Source of the DNA: Lentisphaeria bacterium UBA1732
GTDB lineage: Bacteria > Verrucomicrobiota > Lentisphaeria > Victivallales > UBA1829
Direction of reading: 5' to 3'
Length of the DNA stretch: 33,699 nt
Assembly: GCA_002315855.1 (NCBI GenBank)
Contig: DCIG01000076.1
Span: 1-33,699, forward strand
Shown here: positions 1 to 7,848 of the stretch, piece by piece
How the letters are laid out: every line of letters begins with the position of its first letter
How positions within the stretch are numbered: the first letter of the stretch is position 1
Program-made: the position numbers and the translations under genes
The notes under the pieces: model-generated
What the model was told of the DNA's origin: nothing
What the model saw: the letters and a program-made list of their open reading frames with translations, nothing else
The model's database searches: none

Positions 1-48
1 GGCGGCATGGGCGGCTTCGGTGGCGGCGCTCCCGCAGCTGGCAACTGA
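1..48 (+). CDS. groL: 3' end of a chaperonin gene, probably GroEL (partial)
   Basis: The first 48 bases read as 15 codons plus TGA, encoding a Gly/Met-rich tail (GGMGGFGGGAPAAGN). A glycine-methionine tail of this kind is the hallmark C-terminus of GroEL, the ATP-driven folding chamber. A DnaK tail is less likely but cannot be excluded from 15 residues. The gene body lies left of the window. A strong intrinsic terminator follows 27 bases after the stop. Confidence 0.55.
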   Translation, partial: GGMGGFGGGAPAAGN

Positions 49-75
49 TTCCGGTAAATCCTTTCATTATTGTTT

Positions 76-104
76 GGGACTCTCTTCGGAGGGTCCCTTT
101 TTTT
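76..104 (+). terminator. Intrinsic terminator after the GroEL-like gene
   Basis: A 9-bp stem (GGGACTCTC pairing with GAGGGTCCC, one T-G wobble) closes a TTCG tetraloop and is followed by seven T residues. It lies 27 bases after the stop codon of the upstream gene, in the correct orientation. Confidence 0.92.
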
Positions 105-460
105 ACACATGAAGTCAGCACATTCTCAGGGAATAATCCTGATTCAATCTTTCCCTCTGAACTCAAAAGACCTTTCTGTAGTTTGTGCCGGAGACGGTTC
201 TTCTTTTTGCCGCTGCGTCTTTTGAAAGCGGCTCTGAAAAAAATCAGGATAGAAACACGGAAACAGCTTGAAATCGGGATGTTTTGTGATACATTAGTGT
301 AAGAGTTTTTTTCGAGGAATATTTCATGGTTTTACAGATTCATGGTTCCCGCATGAAAACAAGGTCGGTTCTCTGCTTTTTGCAAGTCGAATTGCCTCGC
401 ATATCTGTTTTGCGCCATTGGAAATCCGTCCATCCGTTTCTTTCTTATCAGGAGCATATC
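105..460. other. Gene-free interval upstream of the lipoprotein gene
   Basis: No convincing coding sequence is present. The interval contains a 6-bp hairpin (GCCGCT/AGCGGC, 209-232) without a T-tract on either side, and a weak promoter candidate at 268-295. The open frame running upstream from 461 to 326 has no ribosome binding site, and its sequence does not look like secreted protein, so it is treated as untranslated leader. Confidence 0.5.
268..295 (+). promoter_or_regulatory. Candidate sigma-70 promoter for the lipoprotein gene
   Basis: TTGAAA is followed after 16 bp by TACATT, about 165 bases before the chosen start codon. The -10 element is a mediocre match, so this is a candidate only. 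Confidence 0.35.
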
Positions 461-1108
461 ATGAAGAAAAAATATTGGTTCGCAGCCGGTTTGCTTAGCA
501 TTCTGCTCACATCATGCGGCACTGCGCCCATGAGTTTCACCCGTTATTATTCACCCGCCGATGGTTCGGGAATCGAAATCGCATCCTACGATGATTCCGG
601 TTCATTCACGAATACCTACCGGGATACTTTCCTGGCGCAGTTGATGCAGCGTTACCCCGATGCGAAAGCTCCGGCGGATGCGGAAAAGACGGGTGCTTAT
701 TTCTTTTTCGTAAAGGATTATAATTCAGGTTTCGGGTTTAGTACGGGCGATTACGCAAACCGCGCCGCATTCTTCCTCCTCGAAATGCCGGAAAACTATG
801 CCAAACCTCAGGCTATGCTCATTCGACAGCTGATGATTTCCGATGATGTCGAGGCCATGAAGACGGTTTATGAGGACATCAAAAAGAAAAATTCAGTCCT
901 GGATGAAAATATTTATGAAGGCGACAATAATGCCGTTCCCGCTTTTTTCACCGAATATATTCTGAACGAGAAAGGCAGCCGCGTCCGTCATGGTCTGACC
1001 CGCAGCTGCTACCCCAACGGTATGATTAAGTCCGAAGTCTTCTACCGCAACGGTGTCAAGGAAGGGGTCGAACGCAAATACAACGAGCACATCATTCCGG
1101 GCATGTAA
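461..1108 (+). CDS. Lipoprotein with C-terminal MORN-type repeat
   Basis: This encodes a 215-residue predicted outer-membrane or periplasmic lipoprotein. The start at 461 is chosen because AGGAG lies 6 bases upstream and the protein then opens with a textbook lipoprotein signal: MKKK, a hydrophobic stretch, and the lipobox LLTSC with the lipidated Cys at position 19. The last ~40 residues contain YPNGMIKSEVFYRNGVKEG, which resembles the MORN_2/YwqK-type repeat (G..Y.NG..K....Y.NG...G). The central part is not recognised. MORN-like tails are often found on surface or toxin-immunity-type proteins, but no partner is visible here, so the function is unknown. The upstream in-frame extension to 326 is rejected for lack of a ribosome binding site. 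A hairpin 50 bases downstream may end this transcript. Confidence 0.8.
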   Translation: MKKKYWFAAGLLSILLTSCGTAPMSFTRYYSPADGSGIEIASYDDSGSFTNTYRDTFLAQLMQRYPDAKAPADAEKTGAYFFFVKDYNSGFGFSTGDYANRAAFFLLEMPENYAKPQAMLIRQLMISDDVEAMKTVYEDIKKKNSVLDENIYEGDNNAVPAFFTEYILNEKGSRVRHGLTRSCYPNGMIKSEVFYRNGVKEGVERKYNEHIIPGM

Positions 1109-1158
1109 GGCAATCGTGTCTCTCCTGACTTTCATCCCGGATACACAATGGATAATCT

Positions 1159-1190
1159 CCCTTGATTCGTTCAAGGGTATCTCTGTTTTT
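1159..1190 (+). terminator. Possible weak intrinsic terminator after the lipoprotein gene
   Basis: A perfect 7-bp stem (CCCTTGA/TCAAGGG) with loop TTCGT is followed by a T-rich run ending in five T. It sits between the lipoprotein stop (1108) and the peptidase ribosome binding site (1191). The T-run begins a few bases after the stem, so termination may be partial. Confidence 0.5.
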
Positions 1191-1204
1191 AAGGAATCAA
1201 AAAA

Positions 1205-2278
1205 ATGCTTTCTCAATCTTCTGCAAAATTTCTTGAAGACCTGCTGATGACCTGCGGTCCCTCTGGCTTTGAGTTTGAACAGGCCAAAGTCTACCGCGAC
1301 TATCTCAGACAGTTCACCCCTCACGTTTCCACCGATGTCCTCGGCAATACCATTGCCCGCCTCAATCCCGATGCCCCGTTCCAGTTTATGCTGTGCGGAC
1401 ACTACGATGAAATCGGCTTCCAGATTGTGCATATCATGGACTCCGGCCTGCTTTCTTTCCGCGCAGTCGGCGGAATCGACGTTTTCACCACTCCCGGTGC
1501 CGAAGTGGAAATCCTGACCGCAAAAGGTCATCTTTCCGGCGTGATTGGACGCAAGCCGATTCACCTTCAGACCCCGGACGATCGCAAAACTGCCCCGAAA
1601 CTGGAGGACATGTGGATTGACATCGGCGCTTCCTCCAAAGAGGATGCCGCCAAACTGGTGGAAGTCGGCGATCCCGTTGCATTCAAGCGCAATTTCAAAA
1701 TGTTCAGCGAAACATGCGTCCACTCCAAGAGTCTGGACGATAAAATCGGTGCTTTCGTTATTGCTGAAGCATTCCGCGAACTCTCCGCACGCGACCTCAA
1801 AGTCGGTGTCGCATGTGTGGGCAGTGTGCAGGAGGAAGTCGGTCTGCGCGGCGCAACGCCGTCTGCTTTCGGCGTTCATCCCAATGCCGCAATCGCGGTC
1901 GATGTCGGCTTTGCCACCGACGTCCCCGGCATTAAGCCTGAACTCCTGGGCGACATCAAAATGGGCGGCGGCGCGGAACTCCAGCGCAATGCCGACAACA
2001 ATCCTCCTCTGCTTGCCCGTATGCTGAAAATCGCGGCACAGTTCAACATCCCGTACCAGATGACTACCGGTCATCGTGCCACCGGCGGTACCGATACGGC
2101 GGCGATTCAGCTTTCCCGTTCCGGTGTCGCGACAAACCTGATCAGCATTCCGAACCGCTACATGCACACCCCGGCGGAACTTTGCGACCTGCGCGACGTG
2201 GAAGCCGCAATCCGTCTGATTGTGGAGACCATTGCCTCGTTGCAGGGAAATGAAACTTTCATTCCCGGAATTGACTGA
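1205..2278 (+). CDS. M42 family metallo-aminopeptidase
   Basis: This 357-residue protein belongs to the M42 glutamyl/deblocking aminopeptidase family (YsdC/FrvX type). These are cytosolic, self-compartmentalising, dinuclear-metal enzymes that trim N-terminal residues from peptides. All five expected metal ligands and the catalytic base are visible: H66 in GHYDEIG, D178 in SLDD, the pair E210-E211 in QEEVGLRG, D233 in DVGFATD and H321 in RYMHTPAE. Length is normal for the family. AAGGA lies 9 bases before the ATG. The gene ends in TGAGG, where the stop codon merges with the ribosome binding site of holA, so the two genes are probably translated from one message. The substrate preference cannot be read from sequence. 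The long antisense frame across this gene is a shadow. Confidence 0.93.
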   Translation: MLSQSSAKFLEDLLMTCGPSGFEFEQAKVYRDYLRQFTPHVSTDVLGNTIARLNPDAPFQFMLCGHYDEIGFQIVHIMDSGLLSFRAVGGIDVFTTPGAEVEILTAKGHLSGVIGRKPIHLQTPDDRKTAPKLEDMWIDIGASSKEDAAKLVEVGDPVAFKRNFKMFSETCVHSKSLDDKIGAFVIAEAFRELSARDLKVGVACVGSVQEEVGLRGATPSAFGVHPNAAIAVDVGFATDVPGIKPELLGDIKMGGGAELQRNADNNPPLLARMLKIAAQFNIPYQMTTGHRATGGTDTAAIQLSRSGVATNLISIPNRYMHTPAELCDLRDVEAAIRLIVETIASLQGNETFIPGID

Positions 2279-2286
2279 GGTTTCTT

Positions 2287-3414
2287 ATGGGGGCTTTCTA
2301 CCTGATTTCCGGCAATGAGGATTTCGCCGTCAAGGAGCGCGCAAACGAACTGATTCGCGCCCTTTGCGGCGATCCGCCGGAAAATAACCCGTCTTTGGAA
2401 ATCATCCGCGGCGACTCCGACACGGAGAAAGCGCCTCAGGTGCTGGCGCGTCTTTTCACCTCCCTGGAAGCTCCCGCGTTCCTTTCCCCCGAAAAAATCG
2501 TGTGGCTCAAGCACTTCATGAAATTCGCCGATGCCATGGACGAGCCTTCCACCAAAAAAGCCCCCTCGTCGATTGACCGCCTCAGTGAATTTCTTCAGGC
2601 TGGCTTGCCTCCCGATCTGACCCTCGTGATTGATGGCCCCGGACTGGATCGCCGCAAATCCTTCTACAAGATTGCCTCTGCGGCATGTGAGGCATCCGGC
2701 GGCAAATTGGAGTGGTTTGAAAAGGCTGATCCCCGTGTCCGCGGGTTCGCGAAAATGCAGATTCGCAGGATTCAGGAGTTCGTTTCACGTCAGGGCAAAC
2801 GCATTGACGATGAAGCCGCCTCGTTCCTTGCCGAAACCATCGGCGCGGATGAAGCCCGTCTCATCAACGAACTCAACAAGCTCATCACATATTGTGCCGA
2901 CTGCCAGATGATTTCCTTTGAGGATTGCCGCAATATTTCCAGCCGCGCCACGGAAACTCTTGCTTGGGCTTTTTCCTCTGCCCTCGTGGAACGCAAAACA
3001 CGCACCGCTCTTGAGCTGATTCCTCATATCATGGAGAGCCTGGAGCAGACGAAAGGCTCCAGCCGTCCTGAAATCGCAATCATTTACGGCGTGATGAACG
3101 AATTTCGCTCCCTCGTCTCCATCAAGTGCGAAGGTCTCCGCCTCGGCATTCCCGAAGGTGCCTCCGCCGACTATTTCTATCGCATCAACGAGACCAATAA
3201 GCAGTCTGCGGAGCCTGTCAAATCCCCGATTTTCTCCATGCACCCTTACCGCGCCTCGATGATATGGAAAAACGCCTCGAATTACACCGGTAAGGAGCTT
3301 GTGAAAATCTTTCAGAAACTCGTCGAACTCAACCGTTCCATGGTCAGCAGCGGCGGCAATGCCCGCACCGCTCTGGAGCTTCTGGCAATCAGCGTGAGGG
3401 ATGCTGTGTCATGA
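2287..3414 (+). CDS. holA: DNA polymerase III subunit delta
   Basis: This is the delta subunit of the clamp-loader complex, which opens the beta sliding clamp during chromosome replication. The 375-residue protein starts with the characteristic YLISGNEDFAVKE segment and carries the divergent AAA+ body. It ends with the delta C-terminal collar: a helical region with HPYRASMIWKNA and a final leader of helices ending in ALELLAISV. Delta proteins are poorly conserved, so the assignment rests on overall pattern and length. TGAGG overlaps the upstream stop and gives a spacing of 6 to the ATG. The stop codon overlaps the next start by four bases (ATGA), indicating translational coupling to the HAD gene. 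Confidence 0.88.
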   Translation: MGAFYLISGNEDFAVKERANELIRALCGDPPENNPSLEIIRGDSDTEKAPQVLARLFTSLEAPAFLSPEKIVWLKHFMKFADAMDEPSTKKAPSSIDRLSEFLQAGLPPDLTLVIDGPGLDRRKSFYKIASAACEASGGKLEWFEKADPRVRGFAKMQIRRIQEFVSRQGKRIDDEAASFLAETIGADEARLINELNKLITYCADCQMISFEDCRNISSRATETLAWAFSSALVERKTRTALELIPHIMESLEQTKGSSRPEIAIIYGVMNEFRSLVSIKCEGLRLGIPEGASADYFYRINETNKQSAEPVKSPIFSMHPYRASMIWKNASNYTGKELVKIFQKLVELNRSMVSSGGNARTALELLAISVRDAVS

Positions 3415-4025
3415 AATCCTTCGGTCGTTTCGCAAATCCCGTCATTGCCCTCGACATTGGCAATGTCAGCATGAAATTGACGTTTGACGAGATGTACAGC
3501 GGTATTGGTGCTTCTCCGGACGACTCTGCCCATTGGACGCCGTTTTCAAATTTCTGGTACGATTACGAACACGGCACGATTGGTACGTCTGAGTTCCTTC
3601 GCAGACTCGACGAATATACGGCGCACCGTTATTCCCCGGACGAACTTTACCGCCGCTGGGCTTGCGGTGTCAGCGAACCGATGCCCGGAATGGCTGATTT
3701 TGTCCGCACTCTGGCGGCCCGCGGCGTTCGCTTTTCGTTCATGTCCGATATTGCTCCTGTTCACCTCGAACAGACCTTGCGGTACTGCGGATTTGCCCCG
3801 TATATGACCGGCGGCACTTTCAGTTTTCAGGCTGGCGCGTTCAAAATGGAGGGCTCTGCCATGTTTGATGCCTTTGAGAAACGTTATGGCCGCCCTGTCA
3901 TTTACTTTGACGACCGTCTGGACATTATCACCCATGCCCGCGAACTCGGCTGGAATGCCGTGCAGTTCAGGAATGCCGCACAGTGCCTTGCCGATGCCGA
4001 AGCCGTGCTGGAGACTTTGGCATGA
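3411..4025 (+). CDS. HAD-superfamily phosphatase (YihX-like)
   Basis: The 204-residue protein has the four HAD motifs of a small-molecule phosphatase. The nucleophile is D15 in ALDIGNV, where the second Asp of the usual DxD is Gly, as in YihX-type DLGNV enzymes. Motif II is S112 in FMSD, motif III is probably K145, and motif IV is the DD pair 167-168 in IYFDDR. YihX relatives hydrolyse sugar phosphates such as glucose-1-phosphate; the substrate here is unknown. The Pro that normally follows the motif III Lys is missing (KMEG). The start codon overlaps the holA stop (ATGA). Confidence 0.85.
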   Translation: MKSFGRFANPVIALDIGNVSMKLTFDEMYSGIGASPDDSAHWTPFSNFWYDYEHGTIGTSEFLRRLDEYTAHRYSPDELYRRWACGVSEPMPGMADFVRTLAARGVRFSFMSDIAPVHLEQTLRYCGFAPYMTGGTFSFQAGAFKMEGSAMFDAFEKRYGRPVIYFDDRLDIITHARELGWNAVQFRNAAQCLADAEAVLETLA

Positions 4026-4053
4026 CTTTATCTCCGCTTGGAATGTTTCGCCC

Positions 4054-4185
4054 ATGAATGCCCCTGATTTTATCCCGCAGAACATCTTTGTTTCATTTGG
4101 CGGATGGCGCGGCATTGGGCTTCTGGCAATCTTCTTCGTTTACATCATAATCCATCAGATCAAAGACAAATCGAAGCGGAAATAA
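4054..4185 (+). CDS. Possible 43-residue single-span membrane protein
   Basis: A short frame 28 bases after the HAD gene encodes 43 residues. One hydrophobic helix lies at about residues 19-34 (IGLLAIFFVYIII), flanked by a Lys/Arg-rich tail (KDKSKRK). This is a plausible topology for a small inner-membrane protein with the tail inside. The ribosome binding site is weak (GGAA about 10 bases upstream). Its position inside an otherwise compact plus-strand gene run favours a real gene. No family is recognised. Confidence 0.4.
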   Translation: MNAPDFIPQNIFVSFGGWRGIGLLAIFFVYIIIHQIKDKSKRK

Positions 4186-4258
4186 CCCCTCATTTCCCCC
4201 TTTGCCTCCGTCTTTGAACCGCTCTTGGAAATCTTTTTCAGTACAGGGCGTGAATAAA

Positions 4259-4756
4259 ATGAAAATCCGTGTAGTCTGTGGTGATATTACCGAATTGCAG
4301 GTCGATGCCATTGTGAATGCCGCGAATACCTCTCTGCTGGGCGGTGGCGGTGTCGATGGCGCGATTCATCGTGCCGCCGGAAAGGAATTGAAAGAGTTCT
4401 GTCGTCGTTTCCACGGCTGTGAGACCGGCGAAGCCAGAATTTCACCGGGCTTTCGTCTCCCTGCGAAATTTGTGATTCATACGCCCGGCCCTGTATGGTA
4501 TGGCGGCACCCGCGGCGAACCTCAGCTGCTCCGCGCGTGTTACAGAAACTCTTTGCAGTTGGCGGCGGAAAATGAATGCGAATCCCTTGCTTTTTCCTGT
4601 ATCAGCACTGGCGTGTACGGCTACCCGAAAACGGATGCCGCCCGCATTGCCATTGACGAGGTTCGACTTTGGCGGGGCGATTTCCCGAATGAAGTGATTT
4701 TCTGCTGCTTTTCCCCCGAAATGTCCGCAATCTACACCCGCCTCATCGAGGATTAA
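4259..4756 (+). CDS. Macrodomain protein, O-acetyl-ADP-ribose deacetylase type
   Basis: This 165-residue stand-alone macrodomain belongs to the MacroD/YmdB family, which hydrolyses O-acetyl-ADP-ribose and removes ADP-ribose from acidic side chains. The ligand-binding motifs are all present: GDIT near the N-terminus, DAIVNAANTSLLGGGGVDGAIHRAAG around residues 15-40, and the phosphate loop STGVYGYP in the second half. The start at 4259 is chosen because the protein then opens with MKIRVVCGDIT, as in relatives; GTG at 4250 is an alternative. AGGG lies about 11 bases upstream. There is no adjacent DarT-like ADP-ribosyltransferase, so a toxin-antitoxin role is not supported. Confidence 0.93.
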   Translation: MKIRVVCGDITELQVDAIVNAANTSLLGGGGVDGAIHRAAGKELKEFCRRFHGCETGEARISPGFRLPAKFVIHTPGPVWYGGTRGEPQLLRACYRNSLQLAAENECESLAFSCISTGVYGYPKTDAARIAIDEVRLWRGDFPNEVIFCCFSPEMSAIYTRLIED

Positions 4757-4763
4757 AGAGCGT

Positions 4764-4804
4764 AAAAACACCAAAGCCCGATGATCCGAAGACCATCAGA
4801 CTTT
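4764..4804 (-). terminator. Intrinsic terminator of the mod-res operon
   Basis: On the minus strand a 14-bp stem with a few wobbles (AAAGTCTGATGGTC pairing with GATCATCGGGCTTT) closes a TTCG tetraloop. GGTG and five T residues follow. It lies about 70 bases after the res stop codon. It may also act on the converging macrodomain transcript, although its plus-strand T-run is poor. Confidence 0.75.
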
Positions 4805-4874
4805 GCTCTTTGGTGGAATATATACGCGAAAACAAACGAAAAACGCTGCCGGATTGTATGAAATGCAGTATGTT

Positions 4875-7835
4875 TTATCCGTTTAGGATATTCTTAATGA
4901 TTTGAATAATTTTGTTGCTCTGAAATTGTGTTTCAAATGAGACAGGATAACCCTCTTGAGAGAGCGTGGCAAAGAAAACCTTGGCGCATTCGATTTTTTG
5001 ATTTTCATCATCACGTATGCCATGTTTATCGGGAGCATCTTTCGTTTCGACGACAACATTCAGCTGTTTTTCTCCATTGGTTTTCTTGACGACATACATA
5101 AAGTCAGGGCTGAAAAATCCTCCGGTAGTTGTTGGTATCGCAATACTGTTGCGTGGAATTTTTCCGTAGACAATGATTTCATCGATATCGGTAAGAATAT
5201 TTTCCTTTTCCAGTGGCGAGTCGTAGGCAATCTCTTCATATAGATATTTTGGACACGGTCGTTCAGCTGATAGACGCGTCCCAAGCTTTCCTTGGGCAAT
5301 ATCTGCTTTGACTGTTCCATTATTTTCTGTAAGTGCCGTAAGTTTGACCGGGACATTGCTTTTTGTATAATGGAAATGTCCTTGTAAATTTTCCTTTTTC
5401 CATGCAATGAATTTAGTACATAGTGCAGTTAATACTGTTTCATTGATGTAACGACTGTCCAAAGATCCGTGCTTTTGTACATAGGTGCAAAGAGCCTTGT
5501 GAGTTGCGGTGATGGGAATGCTGACTGCTTGTGCAATCCGCTTGAGAAAATCCCGATATGGAATTGTTTTTTGTATGACTGCCTGTGTCCCCGTTTCTTC
5601 CGCGAGGGTCATCTGCTCCCCGTTGCTTTGCATTCTGCTGCGAATACTCTGAATTGCCAAATCCGTAAAGAATCCTGGCGATTCCAGTATCGAAAGAAGA
5701 ATTTCATCGACTTTCTCATTTAATTCATTGTCGTAAAAAAGCAGATAACGCTGATTGATTGCCATCCACAAGGTTTTGAGCTCACTGAAAACTGCTTTGC
5801 GAATTTTGATTTGCTTGGGTTTTTCTTTGTTGCGGTTTTGTACTTTACCGATCTTTACTCCGGCGAAGAAATCAGGATAAGCATCATAAAACGCATCCCT
5901 GTTTTCCGGTACGATGTTATAATGGCGGTCGATGTAACGTGCTCCGCAAAGGGTGAAGAAAAGATCATCAGGTGTGATATTCAGTTTTGCTGCGACATTC
6001 AGAAGCATCTCTTCACTGATGCTGGAAGCATCCGGCACTTCTGCGTTGATTTCCTTCACTAATTTTTCTGCAAAATCGGCTTCGGTAAAGTCAACGATGT
6101 AGTTAAGGTAAAAGTCTCCGTTGGAAATTCGGTTCCCGTTTTCATCGACTGGCAGCCGCAGTCCGCGACCAACCTCCTGCATCTTGCTGGTCTCACTTCC
6201 GCTGGAACGCAGTTTGGTGATAGTGAATACATTGGGGTTGTCCCATCCTTCTTTCAGTGTCCATTTGGAAAAGAGAAAACGCAGTGTATTGCTCGTCCCG
6301 TCTGTTTTGGTGAACTGGAGCAGTTCTTTCTTTTTATGAAGAATGGTATCGACCTCTTCGGCAATGGCTTCATCGGAATCATTATTGTCTTGTGAAAAAT
6401 ATCCGGCATGACAGGCATTCAAATCCGCAAGACTGCTTTCCAGATAGAGTTTGTAGTCGTTCTCCTGATTTGTCAATTTCGCGATGGTCTTCTCAATTTC
6501 GGCTTGGAGTAAACGCTCGAAACTTTGGCGCAGATAGGGTATTTTGCCGTCTCCATTGTCGCGGTAGGAGGAAATGTCATCAATAAAAAAGAGTGCCAGC
6601 GTTTTGATGCGGAAAGACTGATTACAGAAGTTTGCCCGTTCAATCTCAAAGTGTCGCTGTAAAGCCAGCGCTACCATTTGCTCCTGATACGATGTCATGT
6701 AAATATCAACGTCAAGAGTTTCCCCGGTTTGTTTGATGATTCCGTTGGAAAAAGAAATACTGCTGGAGTCAATCTTCTCAATAAGAATGCCGCTGAATGC
6801 CTCATGGATGACCGCGAGGGAATCACCGACATGTAATGAATAACGTCTGGTGGGAGCGTCCTGTATGGTATGTTGAAAGACTGCCTCTGTATTTTTCGTC
6901 GCCGAAATAATCTTGACTTTTTCTGAGTTTTGCGAAATAGGCTGAAAATGTTCCTTGATAACTCCTTTGATCAATCCTTGATTGAAGGACTGGCAGGCGT
7001 TCAGGTCATAAAGCAGATTGAAGTAATCCTTGGTCACAATCCGGTTGCGTCCTCGACCGGAGACATTTTCTGGGAAAGTCGCACCGAAGCGTATGAGGCA
7101 CTGCGGTGCAATCTCGTTCATAATCACCTGAAAGGCTTTCTGGTCGCGGGAGAATCGGTGCGGCTCGTCAATGATGACGAAAGAATGTGTTGCCTTGAGT
7201 GCATCGAAGGGACGGTAAAATCCTTCCACGCCGTAGTCATAATCATTGCGGCTCAAAAGTCCGTTGCTGCGGACAACAAGTAGCTGCATATTGACTAAAA
7301 GGACGTAGATTTTCCGGCTGTTTTGGCAGGACCCTTTTACAAAATCACTGACCACGCTGGGAAAGTAGGAGCGTCCTTTCTTTTTTTTCTTCGGTGTCTC
7401 CAGTACGCCTAATTCAATTTCCGTATCGTATCCGCATCCGTCGGCAAAATGACGTTTCACGTAGCCATCGTTGATGAACTGTGATGTCCCTGCTTTGATT
7501 GCGAGTGACGGTACGGCTATAATGAATTTGTTGATCCCGTATTTTCGGTGAAGTTCATAGATTGTCTTCGTGTATACATAGGTCTTTCCCGTTCCGGTCT
7601 CCATTTTTATATCCAGATTGAGACACGCATCTTGACAGGAAACTTGTCGCTCATTTTCGGGCAGGTTGTTCTGTTGTAGGCGGATATTGGAGGCTATTTT
7701 GGAATCCGTTGCAGAAAACAATGGATTGGCATAAAACTCCGCGGGTGAAGTGAAATCAACCCCGTCAAAAACCATCGAGACGGCATCAACGGCCTTTTGC
7801 TGATGCGGTAAATCTTTTTGTAGAATCAGTTCCAT
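4875..7835 (-). CDS. res: Type III restriction endonuclease subunit Res
   Basis: This 986-residue helicase-nuclease is the restriction subunit of a type III system. With Mod it translocates or diffuses from asymmetric unmethylated sites and cleaves 25-27 bp away. Superfamily 2 helicase motifs are intact: Walker A METGTGKT at 78-85, DEPH (motif II) at 223-226, and a motif VI segment EVGRGLRLP. The C-terminal PD-(D/E)xK nuclease is visible as PD at 910-911 followed by ETK at 930-932. A Lys run lies at 149-153. The gene follows mod by 13 bases, and its ribosome binding site (GAGAGG) lies in that gap. No frameshift or premature stop is seen, so the enzyme should be active. Base composition is visibly AT-richer than the neighbouring housekeeping genes, consistent with acquisition by transfer. 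Confidence 0.95.
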   Translation of the reverse strand: MELILQKDLPHQQKAVDAVSMVFDGVDFTSPAEFYANPLFSATDSKIASNIRLQQNNLPENERQVSCQDACLNLDIKMETGTGKTYVYTKTIYELHRKYGINKFIIAVPSLAIKAGTSQFINDGYVKRHFADGCGYDTEIELGVLETPKKKKKGRSYFPSVVSDFVKGSCQNSRKIYVLLVNMQLLVVRSNGLLSRNDYDYGVEGFYRPFDALKATHSFVIIDEPHRFSRDQKAFQVIMNEIAPQCLIRFGATFPENVSGRGRNRIVTKDYFNLLYDLNACQSFNQGLIKGVIKEHFQPISQNSEKVKIISATKNTEAVFQHTIQDAPTRRYSLHVGDSLAVIHEAFSGILIEKIDSSSISFSNGIIKQTGETLDVDIYMTSYQEQMVALALQRHFEIERANFCNQSFRIKTLALFFIDDISSYRDNGDGKIPYLRQSFERLLQAEIEKTIAKLTNQENDYKLYLESSLADLNACHAGYFSQDNNDSDEAIAEEVDTILHKKKELLQFTKTDGTSNTLRFLFSKWTLKEGWDNPNVFTITKLRSSGSETSKMQEVGRGLRLPVDENGNRISNGDFYLNYIVDFTEADFAEKLVKEINAEVPDASSISEEMLLNVAAKLNITPDDLFFTLCGARYIDRHYNIVPENRDAFYDAYPDFFAGVKIGKVQNRNKEKPKQIKIRKAVFSELKTLWMAINQRYLLFYDNELNEKVDEILLSILESPGFFTDLAIQSIRSRMQSNGEQMTLAEETGTQAVIQKTIPYRDFLKRIAQAVSIPITATHKALCTYVQKHGSLDSRYINETVLTALCTKFIAWKKENLQGHFHYTKSNVPVKLTALTENNGTVKADIAQGKLGTRLSAERPCPKYLYEEIAYDSPLEKENILTDIDEIIVYGKIPRNSIAIPTTTGGFFSPDFMYVVKKTNGEKQLNVVVETKDAPDKHGIRDDENQKIECAKVFFATLSQEGYPVSFETQFQSNKIIQIIKNILNG

Positions 7836-7848
7836 AGTGTCGCCTCTC

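Noticed and set aside
893..2167. 424-codon minus-strand frame
   Set aside because: It is antisense to the M42 peptidase, whose metal-ligand motifs are intact on the plus strand. The frame is a codon-bias shadow.
4259..4756. Macrodomain protein as a DarG-type antitoxin
   Set aside because: No DarT-like ADP-ribosyltransferase is adjacent and the protein is a plain single macrodomain of MacroD/YmdB type.
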